Shown: piece by piece, positions 48,437 to 61,419 of the stretch | Layout of the letters: each line of letters starts with the position of its first letter | Position numbering within the stretch: the stretch's first letter is position 1 | From: Casuarina equisetifolia | Taxonomy: Eukaryota; Streptophyta; Magnoliopsida; Fagales; Casuarinaceae | Direction of reading: 5' to 3' | NCBI GenBank assembly: GCA_028551475.1 | Contig: CM052360.1 | Coordinates: forward strand, 3,832,501-3,896,500 | Length of the DNA stretch: 64,000 nucleotides | Program-made: the position numbers and the translations under genes | The notes under the pieces: generated by a model | Told to the model about the DNA's origin: nothing | Seen by the model: only the letters and a program-made list of their open reading frames with translations | Database searches by the model: none

Positions 48437-49439
48437 AGACCACAACTTGCAATATAACATGCACTTTGTCACCTTGTGTATTGGACATTCAGACATAAAA
48501 TCGTCAGACGTGCCAAAACAAAGACTAGTGTGTTAATTAATAACAAGCGATTGGATGGTACATTTGGCCCTTCCAAGTACCGCAAGATATGATTGATCTA
48601 GACCATTGGTCAGTGTTTAAATTAAAGATCAAGTCTTGTTTTCATGGGTTATTAACTCTAATAGTTTTCCTTTCTTGGTCTTGATTAAAAGCTTAGTGTA
48701 AGTTGGCCAACATATGGAAGTACTGAATAATTCAATACCCACATACCCTAAAGCAATAGATATCATAAGAAAAGTAAGCAAGATAAATATTGCATGATAG
48801 CATAGACTAGTTCATTTGCCACAACTCTACTAGTGGATTTTGTGATAGCAAAATGCATTTGGAATTTGCTTAATCAACTAATTTAATAGTAAGTTATAGA
48901 GATCCAATCTTAAGATTTGGGGTTTAATACCCCACGTTTATGATTTGGGTGCATACATGATAATATAAAAAATATATGCATTTGGAGATGTTATTAAATA
49001 CATAATTGCCTTTCAACATATACACCTTTTGAGTGAGATCACCTTGTTGTGGCTAAATCCTTAATTTATAGAGCTAAAAGCCTATAATAAACATACAAAT
49101 AAACAAAATACTTGGTTTGTAAGTTTAATGCACACATTGCTTGAACAATCTTGTTTACTCACCCTTGGGTGGCTTTTCTATTGAATTAAGCTATTCTTTC
49201 TATTGTAAATCTATAGTTAGTTCAAAAATGGTAAAGTAGTGAAATGTGATATTTTTTTTTATTATTTAAAAAACGTTTCTAGTAGACTCCTTACTAGTAT
49301 AAAAGGGGGGGTAGGATCAAAAGAGGAATTCGTTTAAGAAACACCAACTCTACACTACTTGACATACCCTTTACGACATGGATTCTACGTTAGCATTGGC
49401 TTTAGAGTTGGTTGTAACCCATAGGTGCTACAAACAAAA
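48437..49439. repeat. Conserved region downstream of P450 copy 2
   Basis: Shared with the flanks of copies 1 and 3. Copy 2 runs without a break from this block through GCATTGGCTTTAGAGTTGG (49394) into CTAATCTATAATATTATGTT (49440). It therefore shows the state without the Rep-bearing insert of copy 1. No gene. Confidence 0.8.
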
Positions 49440-50481
49440 CCTAATCTATAATATTATGTTATAAACCTATATCCATCTTAAACTTTAAAATAATTGAAAC
49501 TTACTTAGTGGCGATAGTCTAGCATTATTGCATATCTTCAACACCCAAGAATGATCATCCAATATTCGGTAGTTAAGGAATCTATATCTACATGTATTAA
49601 TAAATATTGGCACCTCAAGAAAATGACTCTAAGACGTAACATCTGTAACTGAAGAAAATATTTGAGCAATGGCAATGCTCCTAGGACAACAATTAGATGC
49701 TTAAGTTATCTAAAGAACAATAAAACTCCCATATTTCAGTTGTCTTACAAATATGGTGTATTGATCTATGACACTTCGTACCCGTTCTATAACATCGTTA
49801 CACATTTTCTACGGGCATTTCGTGTTGGAAAATTAGCGACCTGCAATTGCAGTCTGAAAACAACAGTTCACAAGCACACGAAGGCAGCGTCAACATCAAT
49901 CAATGTGATTCTTTCGAGGTTTTAGCAAAATAGCCAATTTTATAAAACTCCTTGAAGACAAAGTATAAATATGTTTTTATATGCCTGCAACAACTTCTTT
50001 AACAACTAGTTTAAAAAACAAAAGAAATTCTACATAGACCTTCATCAGTAAATAATTAATTTATCCACTTACTGAAAATACATAGGGATTATTGAAAAGC
50101 CGTAGCTGTAATCTCCAAGCAACAATCCGCTCGGATTGGTTATGTAGCAAGACCATCAACGCGATGACCTGGTGTTTGTGTCCATTCTCCTGATGCGACA
50201 ATGTCTACATTGGAAAAAGAAACATTAAAAAAGAAAAGAAAAAAATATAGCCCATTGGATTCCCCTCCAAACAACCTGATAATACATAAAACCATCTTCG
50301 TCAAAATTAAAGAGTCAGTCTGCCATCTAGTCTGCATCATCCAGTTTGCAATCTCAAACTATGATGGGAACCTGCGTGTGGAGATCTTATTATACAGTGA
50401 TGCTATTCGACGTATTCTTGGTTTCTATAATTCAAATTTCAGTAGCGAAATCATTACAATGTAAGCTAGAAGATGACAAAT
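49440..50481. repeat. Duplicated module segment (partner of 27725–28800)
   Basis: Near-identical to 27725–28785 apart from small indels and the octamer array length. Interrupted at 50482 by copia element 2; the continuation resumes at ~55542. Confidence 0.88.
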
Positions 50482-50733
50482 TGTCACAAAACAAAAGGGA
50501 AGAAAGACATGAAATTGGGAAGGCTTTTGTGTACTGTTTTCTTAAATAAAATTGTACAATAGGTTGTCATTTTATAAACTAAGGAACTACCCATAAAGGA
50601 AATTATACAAAGCAATGAATGAAATAATATTTTCCTATATACAAATATATTTTCCTAATTGGACTATGCTATCAAGGAAAGAATAATGTCCCATGTTAGG
50701 AAATATACCGCCAAATATACACACATATCCCCA
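50482..50733 (-). repeat. Left LTR of copia element 2
   Basis: 252 bp, TGTCACAAA… to …ATATCCCCA on the plus strand; the 3' LTR in element orientation. Confidence 0.88.
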
Positions 50734-53700
50734 ATACTCTCCCTTAAGCTGGCAAGTGGCAATTTTGGTGGTTTGTAGATATCAAACACGCCAAGCTTGC
50801 TTAATAGATATGTATGTTGTCGTTGACAAAGAGTCTTGGTGAAAATATCGGCAGGTTGTTCTGTTGTCCTTATTTTATGGTCTTGATAATTCTCTCCTAA
50901 ATCTTGTCTCTTGTAAAATGACAGTCCACTTCAATATGTTTTGTCCTTTCATGAATTGTAAGATTTGCTGCAAGTTTCAAGGCAGCATCATTATCACAAA
51001 ATAATAATGTGGGACCTTTAATTGAAATTCCTATAGCACAAAGTAAACCTCTCAACCAAATGACTTCGCATGTAGTCTTTGCTATAGCCTAATATTTTGA
51101 GTTAGCGAATGACAGAGAGACTGTCAATTGTTTCTTAGTTTTCCAAGACATAAGAGAATCTCCTAATTTGAAGTAGAAACTTGTTTTTGATTGTCGACTT
51201 ATGGGACAAGTAGCATAGTTAATGTCATAATATGCTATCATTTTCTTGTTGTAATGTCTAGATAAAAGAATTTTAAGTCTTGGACATCCCTTCAAGTATT
51301 TTACAACTTTTAGGGTCGCATTCATGTGTGATTGTTTAGGAGCATACATGAACTGATTGAGGATTTGTACAGCATAACAAATATTTAGTCTTGTCATGGC
51401 AAGGTAAATGAACTTTCTTGTGAACTTTCCAACGAAAAGTTGGTAGGTAGAAGGATCCTTTAGTGGGGGGTCCTTATCTAATAGTGATACCCCCACATTG
51501 TACTCAGAGGTCATAAAGCTTAAATTATGCTTAAAAGGAATGACTTCGGGCTTGCAACTTGAGAGGCTGACGTCATATATGATTTCCAAAATAAACTTAC
51601 GTTAATTGAGACAAATCCCTTTATCTGAACATGCTATCTCAATGCCCAACTAATATCCCTTGAAGCGGTTAATAACATCCAAATCATTGTCCATTATCAA
51701 TATATCATCCACATATATAAGTAAGTAGATGGAGGAGGTACTATTTTTTCACGTGAACAAAGCAAAGTCATATCCAAATTTTATAAACTGTGCGTAAATA
51801 AGAGCAGAAGTAAACTTAGCATACCACTGTTGGGAAACTTACTTAAGACAATAAAAAAACTTATGGAGATGACATATTCGAGACTCCCTTTGTCTTCGTA
51901 AGTTAGGAGGAAGGTCAATATAGACCTCCTCATCCAAATTACCATGAAGGAAGGCATTGTTAACATCCATATGATAAATGGACCAATCATGAATAGCAAC
52001 AACATCAAGAAAAGAATGAATAATGCCTTCCTTGGCCACAGGAGAAAAAGTATCCTGATAATCTATAGGGGCAGAGCATGGCTAGGGGCCCATGGGAGAA
52101 TCTAGAACCATCAGTTGGGTTGGCAAAATAGGAGCAAATGACTTAAGGAGAACCATAGGAGGTGGTGTACCAGAATAGTCATCAAATAAAAACTATTGAG
52201 GGCAAGTAGGTGGTGCCACAAATGCATCTAGAGAAGTAGTGGACTAAAAAGGAAACACATCTTCATTGCGACTAATAAAGAAGGTACCTGTAGTAGGGTC
52301 ATATAGCTTAGTAGCCTTTATGAAGAGGAGGGTAGCCCATGAAAATGCAGTGAATAGCTTGAGGACCCAACTTGTCCTAGTGGCCCACAGTAGTAGGATA
52401 GCAGAGGTATCCAAAAACCCAAAAATGCCAAATGTCAAGTCTTTTGCCAAAAAGCAGCTCGAAGGGAGTCTGACTATTCAAGACCCGAAAAGGCATCTAT
52501 TGATCAAGTAGGTTGCGTTAAGCACACAATCGCCCCAAAAATTTTCTAGAATGGAAGCTTGGTACTTAAAAGCCTTAGCAACCTTGAGTTGATGACATTT
52601 TTTATGCTTGATTGTCCCATTTTGTTAGGGAGTGTAAGTACAAGAGCTTTCATGAAGGATGCAATGAGTAGAAAAAAAAATGAGTGTATTCAGGATTATA
52701 GAACTCATATGAATTATTGGTGTAGGACACGTTGGATAGATTTGTGAAATTGGTTGCGAATGAGGGCAAAGAACCAAGTAAGGTGGGAAAGAACTTGGGA
52801 TGTGGATTGCATTAAAAAAACCCAAGTTCCACAAGAGTATTCATCAATGAGAGTGAGGAAAAAGTGGGATCCATCATGGTGAGGTATATGATAAGGCCTC
52901 TAAATGTTGATGTGAAGAAGAGAAAAAAGAGGAGCATGAGAAAGAATTAGAGGGAAACAAAATGTGAGATTGTGTTGCTAAGGGATAGATGGGACATTGT
53001 AGGGTGAGCGTAAAAGGCATTATGATCCAAATGTTGATGAAAAAGTAAAATATTATCATTTTGAGTTGCATTACAAAAGGAGCCCAAATTAGGAACATTA
53101 CAAAAATTGAAAGTGAAATTTATAGGAAAGAAAGCCAAAAATAAAGCACCTATTAAGCACTACCCAAGCCCATTAGTTTTCCAGTCAAATGAGCCTGAAA
53201 GAAACAAAAATTAAATCCAAAATGGTCCAACAATCATTACTCTCACAAGCTTTTAAGATGAAAATAATAAATGACCTTTTTAAAAATAAATTAGGGATTG
53301 AGGTGGACATTCCTAATTTTGAAGACAAAAACAACATTTCTAGTGGAAAAACACATGGATGTGGAAGGATGAAAATTATGAATTTTTGAAAAAATTTTAG
53401 GATCGCAAATAATGTGATCACTAGGCACATGAATTATAAGCCAATTAAAGGTTGAAATCAAACTCATAAAGCAATAAGAAGTACTTAGGAAACTAGTGAG
53501 CTTATTAGACTGGCCCATTTACTTGAAGGCCTTAATGATCTATTGAAGTTGGGCCTCACTGAGTGGTCTATGAGCTGAACTTTGAGGAAAGGATGTTACA
53601 ACATGAGGTTGAGATTCCATCTTATTCGAGGCCTTATAAGGGGGTTTTCTATGCAATTGTTAGCAATGATCACAATTGGTTTTCTTGAAAAAATCACAAA

Positions 53701-55287
53701 ACAGACCCTTAGATCAACCACGTGATTGATTTTGGCCATTGGATCGACGAGAAGAGTTGATGCACAGTGAGAGCCGTTGAATGGAGGCGCTGGAGCGGGC
53801 AATTGGGAGCCGTCAGATGAGAATGCTTCTAGGAACGAAGCAGGACTGTGCGATATGGAGACATAATCCAAACCGTTCACCGAGGGGGCAGTCACACGGG
53901 TCTGGAGGCCCAAGCGCATTTACACAAGAGGCATGCTCATGAGAAGCACTCACACGCTAACCAGGGGTCGTGCGAGCAACCAGAAGAACGTGCTCATCGA
54001 CACGGAGATATTCCACCTGAGGCTAGTCGTTGGTTCTCCTCCTAAATGGCGAGGTGAAAAAGCTGACGAAAGGATGGAGTTAGATCCACGGCGAGGATCT
54101 GTGACTAAAATCCCAAATAGGATTCGTTAAGGAGGAGCAAAAAATGTGTCACGTGCTCCTCCTCCTTAATTCGCTGGTACTATCGAAGTGTCAAATTGGG
54201 GCCATGAAGCGTCTCCTTCGCTGCATCCAAATCATTGCACAAGGTGGTGAACCGGTTGAAAACAACCGTCACAGAGAGATTTCCCTGTTTGAGATTAGAG
54301 AGTGCCTAGTAGAGCTAAAAATGCTAGACGCAGTCAATGCAGCCATACATCTCACCAATCATGTACCAAAATTGCTTCGCGTCTTCGGTCAGAGGTAACC
54401 CAATGGCAACGTTAGGTGAGAGACAATTCCTAATCCATGTACGCACAAGCTAGGAGCATTTTCGCCATTACCTGTGCTAGGCAGTCGTTGGCGGGGAAAG
54501 GAATGGTGCTATTAATGAAGCCCTCCTTATCTTTGGTGATGAAGGCACGACGAAGGTTGCGGGACCAAGTGGCGAACGAGTAAGCGCCAGTGAGAAGAGA
54601 AGTGATGAGACAAAGTTCGGGGCCATCCAACACTGTGAGGTAGAGTGGATCGCCTGATTCGGGGTGGCTAGCGGCATTGGGAGAAAGAGCGAAAATTCGG
54701 GTAGGGATTATGCCTTAAACCCGATTGACCCGAATAAGGTGGGTGGGTCTGACCCGACTTGAAATTAAAGACAGGTGTGGGATCAGTTCGGCCTTAAGGT
54801 GGGTTCTAGGTAGACCCAGAAAGGAGTGGGCTTGTTGAAGGCCTGACAGAGAGGGAGCCACTTGCGGAAAACAAGTTGAAACCAAAAAACTGGGCCATGG
54901 GAAGCGATCTTGTAGCCAAAGGATTAGGTTGGGCAGCATACGAAACCCACTAAATATTGGGGGAAGGACCAAATGGATCGGGAAAGGGTAAAACGGGTTT
55001 AGAGGAAGCCCAAGCATGTTTGGGCTTAAAAAAATGGGGGTGAAAACTAGTAGAAATTCCCAAAGTCTATGGCAAAGAACCTACGATGAGGTGTTTAGGA
55101 AAGGAGTCAAAAAAGGACTCCAAAAGGCCGATAATGTCCTCAATGATGGGGCATCCTAGTTGAAAAAATGTGGAACACTGGAAGAAAAAGGGGCCGACAT
55201 GGGTGGGAAAAATAAAAGGGGAAAGGTAAATAAAAAAAAGGGAGGAAAATGAGCAAGAGCTTTAGAGGACCTAGGCTTGTGATACAA

Positions 55288-55539
55288 TGTCACAAAGCAA
55301 AAGGAAAGAAAGGCATGAAATTGAGAAGGTTTTTGTTTATTGCTTTCTTAAATAAAATTGTACAATAGGTTGTTTTTTTATAGACTAAGGAACTACCCTT
55401 AAAGGAAATTATACAAGTCAATGAATGAAATAATATTTTCCTATACATAAATATATTTTTCCAATTGGACTATCTTACCAATGAAAGAATAATGTCCCAT
55501 GTTAGGAAATATACCATCAAATATACACACGTATCTCTA
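55288..55539 (-). repeat. Right LTR of copia element 2
   Basis: 252 bp, the partner of the left LTR and the same length, with scattered substitutions; the 5' LTR in element orientation. Confidence 0.88.
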
Positions 55540-55541
55540 AA

Positions 55542-56036
55542 ACAAATAACCAAAACAAATAGCTGGCAATAAAACTATAGTATTGTATAACATTCGAGAT
55601 TACCTCATCCTCATGGAGTATTTGTACTACAAGATCTTCAATTTCTTGGAATTCGAAAAGTCACGTAGAATTTAATTTTACCCCGGAGTTTTGCGTGAAC
55701 GAGTGCTTTGGTCAATCTTAACTGTAGTTTTCGAAGTCTTGGTCATTGTTACGACGCTCCCTGCATGTAGAAGTTCATAACTCAAAAAAAAAAAAGACGA
55801 ATTCAATTTCACGTCTGACGAAGCGACGTTCGGGAGGGAAATGTTTTCGAGGGGTTGCATGAGAGAAAAACAAAATCATTCTCCCTTGAAAACAAACAAT
55901 TAATTTTCCTATATCCTGTCCGCTTGAACTTTTATTTAGGTCAAGAGGACTTGACTCCTCTGTCTACCCAAGAACTTGAAGCTGAGCTTCTCTGTTTAAG
56001 TAGGCATATAGTATTAGGGTGCAGTTTGACAATTGT
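55542..56036. repeat. Truncated module with deletion junction at ~55595
   Basis: 55542–55594 continues the module interrupted at 50481 (compare 28787–28840). At ~55595 it jumps to sequence matching 30720 and 45291 (GAGATTAC…). The intervening ~1.9 kb of the reference module, including a small-protein gene, is missing. The P450 promoter-proximal block continues from there. Confidence 0.8.
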
Positions 56037-56469
56037 ACAAATGGTCCTACATGTCTATTTATACAAGTATCCGAGTATGTAAAATGAGAAAGAGCAGAGT
56101 ATTAGCAAAGCTCGCAGGCGAAGACAGTCCAAGAGAAAGATCTGTGGCTATGTCAAAGTATGATTGTTTTCGAGTTGTCGGCAAGACTTGTCTGAATGGT
56201 TGCTCTGTCGCGAGGAGCGCCCGCAGCTGTTGCTGTCAGCGATTGGCTTGCGTGTCTTGTTTGTCTTCTGTTCGTTCTGCATATCCATTTCTTCATGATC
56301 AAACTTGCTTCCGTGCTTGACCCAATTCTGGTTCTTCCAGCAGGTTCATTCGATGTGGTTCTATGTCCTACCCTCATCCCATTCATCCCTAAAGTTCTAC
56401 GCGAGATTATGCAAAATATTTTGATGCTTTTTTATAGGGACTCGTTATTTTGGATAAAGCACAAAAATG
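56037..56469. mobile_element. ~430-bp insertion, possible solo LTR
   Basis: The modules at 21.95 and 45.74 kb read through 'TTTGACAAATATAGTATTAGAG' or close to it. Here the same sequence is split between TTTGACAAT (ends ~56036) and CAATATGTGTTAGAG (begins ~56470). The inserted DNA starts TGTACAAATGG, is GC-richer than its surroundings and has a TATTTATA near 56055. CAAT at both edges may be a short target-site duplication. Short frames inside are not recognisable. Confidence 0.55.
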
Positions 56470-57300
56470 CCCAATATGTGTTAGAGATAGGTATTATTTT
56501 ATATTAGAAATAAGAAGATGAGACTTTAATTTTATAATTTATAAGACTTTCACGCTTAATACTTTAAGATTTTAAAATAAACATTCATATTTTAATGTAA
56601 TATTGAAACAAAGGATAAACCTTCATTTCATATTAAAAACAAAACAACGAATCTTTAATCTTATAAGTAATAAAACTTTTTTATTTAATATCTTGAAATT
56701 TTAAAAGAAATTATCATATTTTAATAATATATAAACAAAAACTTCTTAAGCAGCTATTTTAAAAAGACAAAAATACAAAATACATAAGAAAGGTCTCCCT
56801 CACTGAATTTATATAAAAACTTAACCTTATTACATACTTTGATTATAATATTTGTTGAGGACGTTTCCAGATGTCTGTTTCCACCTAAACTTTGACTATT
56901 ACATACATAAGATTGCGAACTTTCTAGGTAGCCCTATGGTATTGGACAAATTAAACAGCTTTGGCCACGCAATTTGAAAGCAACAATGCGGAGGCATAAG
57001 TTAGTCACGAAGACCATCACCACTATGGTCTCCATGGAAAAAGTTAAAAGCAAAGGCTATGGACTTTTCACCAAACAACCTCGTGCATACATAAAACGAA
57101 CTTTCTTCGTTGCCGTCTAATTTTCGTAGTCAGACCTAGGAACAAAGATTCCAAAACACATCTTCCTCAGTAGTGTAGAAAGTAAACCCTGTTGCCAAGC
57201 AGCAAATAACAACTCCAAAATCGTCTCCCTTGGGTGATTTAAGAGCATTCAGTCAATGAAGAAAACTGTATTCTGAACTTCCAAAAGCTTCCCCGGAAAG

Positions 57301-59281
57301 ATGAACAAAGGTATGGATGCTGTCGGAATCCTTGTTCTCTGTCTTTCAAGCTCTCTGTGTTTGTACTTCCTGTTGGCTCTCATACGCGGCCTTCACAAAC
57401 TATGGTGGGTTCCTATTAGCATCCAACATCAAATGGGTTCACAGGGAATCAGAGGTCCTCCCTACAGATTCATTCGTGGAAACACCAAGGAGATTTTGAA
57501 TTTGCAAAAGGAAGCCATGAGCAGGCCCATAGATTTATCACATGAAATCTTGCCCAAAGTTTACCCCCATATTAACTTATGGGTCAATACATATGGTAAC
57601 AAATCTTTCGACAAAGTTTTATGAATTTCAGTTACAAGTAAAAATTTCACAAGTCAGGTCACTTTTTCTTTTGCTCGTCTTTTATTTGATGTAGGGAAGA
57701 TTTTTCTTCAATGGGTTGGACATAGAGCAGAATTGGTCGTTACAGACCCAGAGCTTATCAAGGACATACTGAACAATAAAGACAATGCTTATCCAAAGCA
57801 AAAGCCTCAAGCCTACGTCAAAAAGCTATTAGGAGATGGGCTTGTGACATCTGAAGGTGAAAAATGGGCGAAGATGCGGAAATTGGCCAATTTTGCCTTC
57901 CATGCTGAGAGGCTGAAGGTAAGCTCTTTGTGTTACTAATTAAACCACTGCAAATGCACTCATGTTCATAACAGATGGGGTGGAATCCTGGTAAATTGTT
58001 GCGAATGGTGAGAAGTTATTTCTTTTTCCAGAATATGATTCCTGCGATGATTACTAGTACGGAGATGATGCTTGAAAGATGGAAACAACATGAAAGGAAA
58101 GAGGTTGAGGTTTTTGAAGAATTTACTGAGTTGACATCAGAAGTGATCTCCAGGACAGCTTTTGGGAGCAGTTACATGGAAGGGAAGAGTATTTTTCAGA
58201 TGCTGACGAAATTAGGTGAAATGACATCTAGAAATGTTTATAAATTCAGGATTCCTGTCATTAGGTAAGTCGAAAATCTAAAACTTAAAGCAGAGACTTA
58301 CTCCCTTTTCAATTCTTGTAATCTTGCACTTTCTAGTTCTGATACTTTTTAATCATTTGTTGATATTTCAGTAAAATTTATAAAACCGACGATGAAGTTG
58401 AATCAGAAAAACTTGAAAAAGGACTACGCAACTCCATAGTAGAGATAATTAAGAAAAGAGAGGAGGAAGTGATGGCTGGAGAGGTAGGCAGCTTTGGGGA
58501 TGATTTCCTTGGACTACTTGTGAAGGCACATCATGATCCCGATGCTAACCAAAGAATTTCAGTTGAAGATCTGGTGGATGAGTGCAAGACATTTTATGTT
58601 GCTGGACAAGAAACCACAAAAACTTTGCTTGCGTGGACTGTATTTCTTCTAGCACTCCACACAGATTGGCAAGACGAAGCAAGAAGGGAGGTTCTAAATT
58701 TATTTGGTCAACAAAATCCAACACCAGATGGCATCTCAAAACTCAAAATCGTAAGAAAGCCACAAACTCGAATTACTGGGTGAATAAGGAATATATATCT
58801 AGTTCTATAACTTGACTAAATTGTTGATTTGGTAACACTCTTTCCAATGCAGATGAACATGATTATCAATGAGTCCTTTAGATTATATCCTCCTGTACTT
58901 TCAATAGTCAGAAAAGTTGATAGGAGAGTCGGACTCGGAAAGCTCACTCTTCCAGCTGATCTAGCATTGCGCATCCCAACTCTGGCACTGCACCATGACC
59001 CTCAAATATGGGGAGAAGACGTGCATCTTTTCAAGCCAGAGAGGTTCTCTGAAGGGCTGGTCAAGGCTACTGGCAACAACCAAGCCGCTTATCTTCCCTT
59101 TGGCATGGGACCTCGAAATTGTGTTGGCTCAAACTTCGCATCCATCGAAGCAAAGGTTGCTCTTTCAATGATTTTACAACGCTTCGCGTTCAGGTTGTCC
59201 CCAGCCTATGTCCACTCACCTACTCAGGTTCTTACCGTTCTCCCTCGACATGGAATTCAGGTAATATTACAGTCACTGTGA
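57301..59281 (+). CDS. CYP749A-like cytochrome P450, copy 3 (intact)
   Basis: Exons 57301–57595, 57695–57918, 58032–58264, 58372–58750 and 58853–59281 join in frame to 519 residues, the usual P450 length, with GT–AG borders throughout. The protein has an N-terminal membrane anchor (residues ~8–30), then GPPYRFIRGNTKEI, the I-helix oxygen-binding AGQETT, ExxR (ESFR), the PERF region (FKPERFSEG) and the heme loop PFGMGPRNCVGSNF with the axial Cys. The arrangement is that of the CYP72 clan and the wording closest to CYP749A from memory. An ER-bound monooxygenase needing P450 reductase; its substrate is unknown to me. Unlike copies 1 and 2 it has no frameshift. The small-protein gene that should face it has been deleted, and a ~430-bp insertion lies ~830 bp upstream. 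Confidence 0.9.
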
Positions 59282-60360
59282 AGACCACAACTTGCAATAT
59301 AACGTGCATTTTGTCACCTTGTGTACTTGACATTCAAACATAAAATCGTCGGGTGTGCCAAAACAAAGACTAGTGTGTTGATTAATAACAAGTGACTTGA
59401 TGCTACATTTGGGCCTTCCAAGTACCGCCAAGATATGGTTGATCTAGACCATTGGTCATGTTTAAATTAAAGATCAAGACTTGTTTTGCTGGGTTATTAA
59501 CTCCAATAGTTTTCCTTTCTTAGTCTTGATTAGAAGCTTAGTGTAAGTTGGCCAACAAATAGAAGTATTGAATAAGTCAATACTCACATACCCTAAAGCA
59601 ATAGATATCATAAGAAAAGTAAATAAGATAAATATTGCATGATAGCATAGACTAGCTCATTTCCCATAACTCTACTAGTGGGTTTTGTGATAGGAGAATG
59701 CATTTGGAGTCACTTAATCAACTAATTTAAGAGTAAGTTATACAAATCCAATATTAAGATGTGGGGTTTAACATCTCATGTTTGTGAGTTAGGTGTATAT
59801 ATTATAATATTAAAAATATATGCATTTAAAGATGTTATTAAATACAAAATTGCCTTTTAACATATACAACTTTTGAACAAGATCACTTTGTTATGGCTAA
59901 ATCCTTCGTTTATAGAGCTGAAAGCCTACAAAAAACATACAAATAAACAAAATACTTGGTTTGTAAGTTTAATGCACACATTGCTTGAACAATTTTGTTA
60001 ACTCACTCATGGGTGGCTTCTCATTGAATTAAGCTATTATTTCTATGGTAAATCTATAGTTAGTTCAAAATCGTAAGGTAATAAGATGTAATATTTCTTT
60101 TTAATATTTAAAAAGAGTTTCTAATAGACTCCTTACTAATATAAAACACCAACTCTACACTACTTAACATGACCCTTACTACATGGATTCTACATTAGCA
60201 TTGGCTTTAGACTTGGTTGTAACCCATAGGTGCTAAAAAAAAAGAAGAAAAACCTAATCTATAAAATTATGTTATAAAACTATGTCCATCTTAAACTTCA
60301 AAATAATTGAAACTTACTTAGCGGTGATAGTCTAGTATTATTACATATCTTTCTCATAGA
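59282..60360. repeat. Conserved region downstream of P450 copy 3
   Basis: 3' flank shared with copies 1 and 2, ending in the 'CTAATCTATAAAATTATGTT' block (60254) and a short continuation. Like copy 2, it has no Rep-bearing insert. No gene. Confidence 0.8.
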
Positions 60361-60782
60361 ATGGAGATATCGTTCTCCAGTAATCATCTAACCTGTGATT
60401 AGAAAAACTAACAAAAAAAACTACAGTGCTGTATGATAGATGTTGATGTCTTAGGGACATGATAGAAGGAAACCGAAGGACAAAAATAGATGTTTAAGGT
60501 AACCGCACAATCCATCTCAGAGACAATATGTTTCAACTACTGTCTACCTATCCATTTCGTATTCAGAGGTTATCTTGAGCGAAGCCTTACCAACGGAAGT
60601 AGTAGGATCGGGTTTGGTTGCTCATGAGGAGATGTACCCGTGGGATTGTTAAACATAGAGTTCCGAAGAAGTTGGACCCTGATTGTTGTGGAAACCCATA
60701 AGAGTTTGGTTCAGACTATCCAAATAATAGCCAATGAGCACTTGGATAAAACACATGGGCCATTGTTGACCCAACATATTCC

Positions 60783-61240
60783 CTAACGTATGTCCCACTC
60801 CAGAGAAATTCTGTCCAACACAACCTGCAGATGAACCATGCTGAGCATTTTCCGGTGTTCCTCCTCCAACTTGAAAAATTTGCTCAATTTGTTTTCCTTT
60901 CCCTTTGGGTACCTAACTAGGAAGGAACCTGAGTAATCGATAACATTGCTCTTTGCTGTGTCCAAGCCTATGACAATAAGTGCAGACAATTCGCCCTTTG
61001 GAGTCAAACTTCACCCTAGAGTTGGCAGTAGCAAGTTGCGGAGATTTTGGTAAGTTTTGGGTGCGAAAGGGAGCTACAAGAGCAACACTTTCAAAGTTTC
61101 TCCCTCTGGTTTCACTGCAGTGTTGTTGGTACTCATCTTTCGCCAAATTGAAAACCTTGTTAATCGATGGAAGTGGGTCTTTGAACAGGATATTAGTCCT
61201 GAAATCTATACTCCTCTGTTTTCACCCAACTTACGAAAGC
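60783..61240 (-). pseudogene. Copia-type gag fragment with zinc knuckle
   Basis: The minus strand reads LFKDPLPSINKVFNLAKDEY (61189–61130), the conserved end of UBN2-type gag, followed by a CCHC knuckle CTYCHRLGHSKEQC (~60994–60953; C-x2-C-x4-H-x4-C). A stop follows near 60913, then related gag-linker sequence in broken frames. No LTR, integrase or RT is seen nearby, so this is a gag-only remnant. Confidence 0.8.
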
Positions 61241-61419
61241 AGCCTGATATTGATCCCAAAGAGCTTGTTTCTTCCTTTCTTCAGACGGGAAAGAGTTCAT
61301 CGACATAGCCCCATTTATTTTTCTCATTAGCTGATTTTAAATCTGTGGGAGAAATGTAGTACGGGTCGCGGTAAGGATTTCGATTTCGGGCCTGATCGAT
61401 GCCATCCGGAAGTTATCGA

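Larger units (their letters stand above)
50482..55541 (-). mobile_element. Ty1/copia LTR retrotransposon 2 (antisense)
   Basis: Two 252-bp LTRs at 50482–50733 and 55288–55539 flank ~4.55 kb. On the minus strand, a degenerate Met-initiator-type primer site (TTGTATCACAAGCC) follows the right-hand LTR and a purine run precedes the left-hand LTR. Coding remnants on the minus strand: a possible gag area 53–54.7 kb (not clearly read), post-integrase KLYDPTTGTFFISRNEDVF (~52260–52320), RT with DVNNAFLHGNLDEEVY (~51930–51990), and RNase H region 51089–51589 (KFIYLAMTRLNICYAV, SWKTKKQ). ACAAAT flanks both ends (50476–50481; 55542–55547). Several stops make it inactive; LTRs are more alike than those of copia 1, so it is younger. 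Confidence 0.9.

Noticed and set aside
53848..54398. Plus-strand ORFs inside copia element 2
   Set aside because: The element is on the minus strand; these are opposite-strand frames without motifs.
21780..56060. Frame reading VRLNFYLGQEDLTP conserved at 21.8, 45.6 and 55.9 kb
   Set aside because: It lies in the shared upstream block, has different starts and ends in each copy, and is explained by duplication alone.
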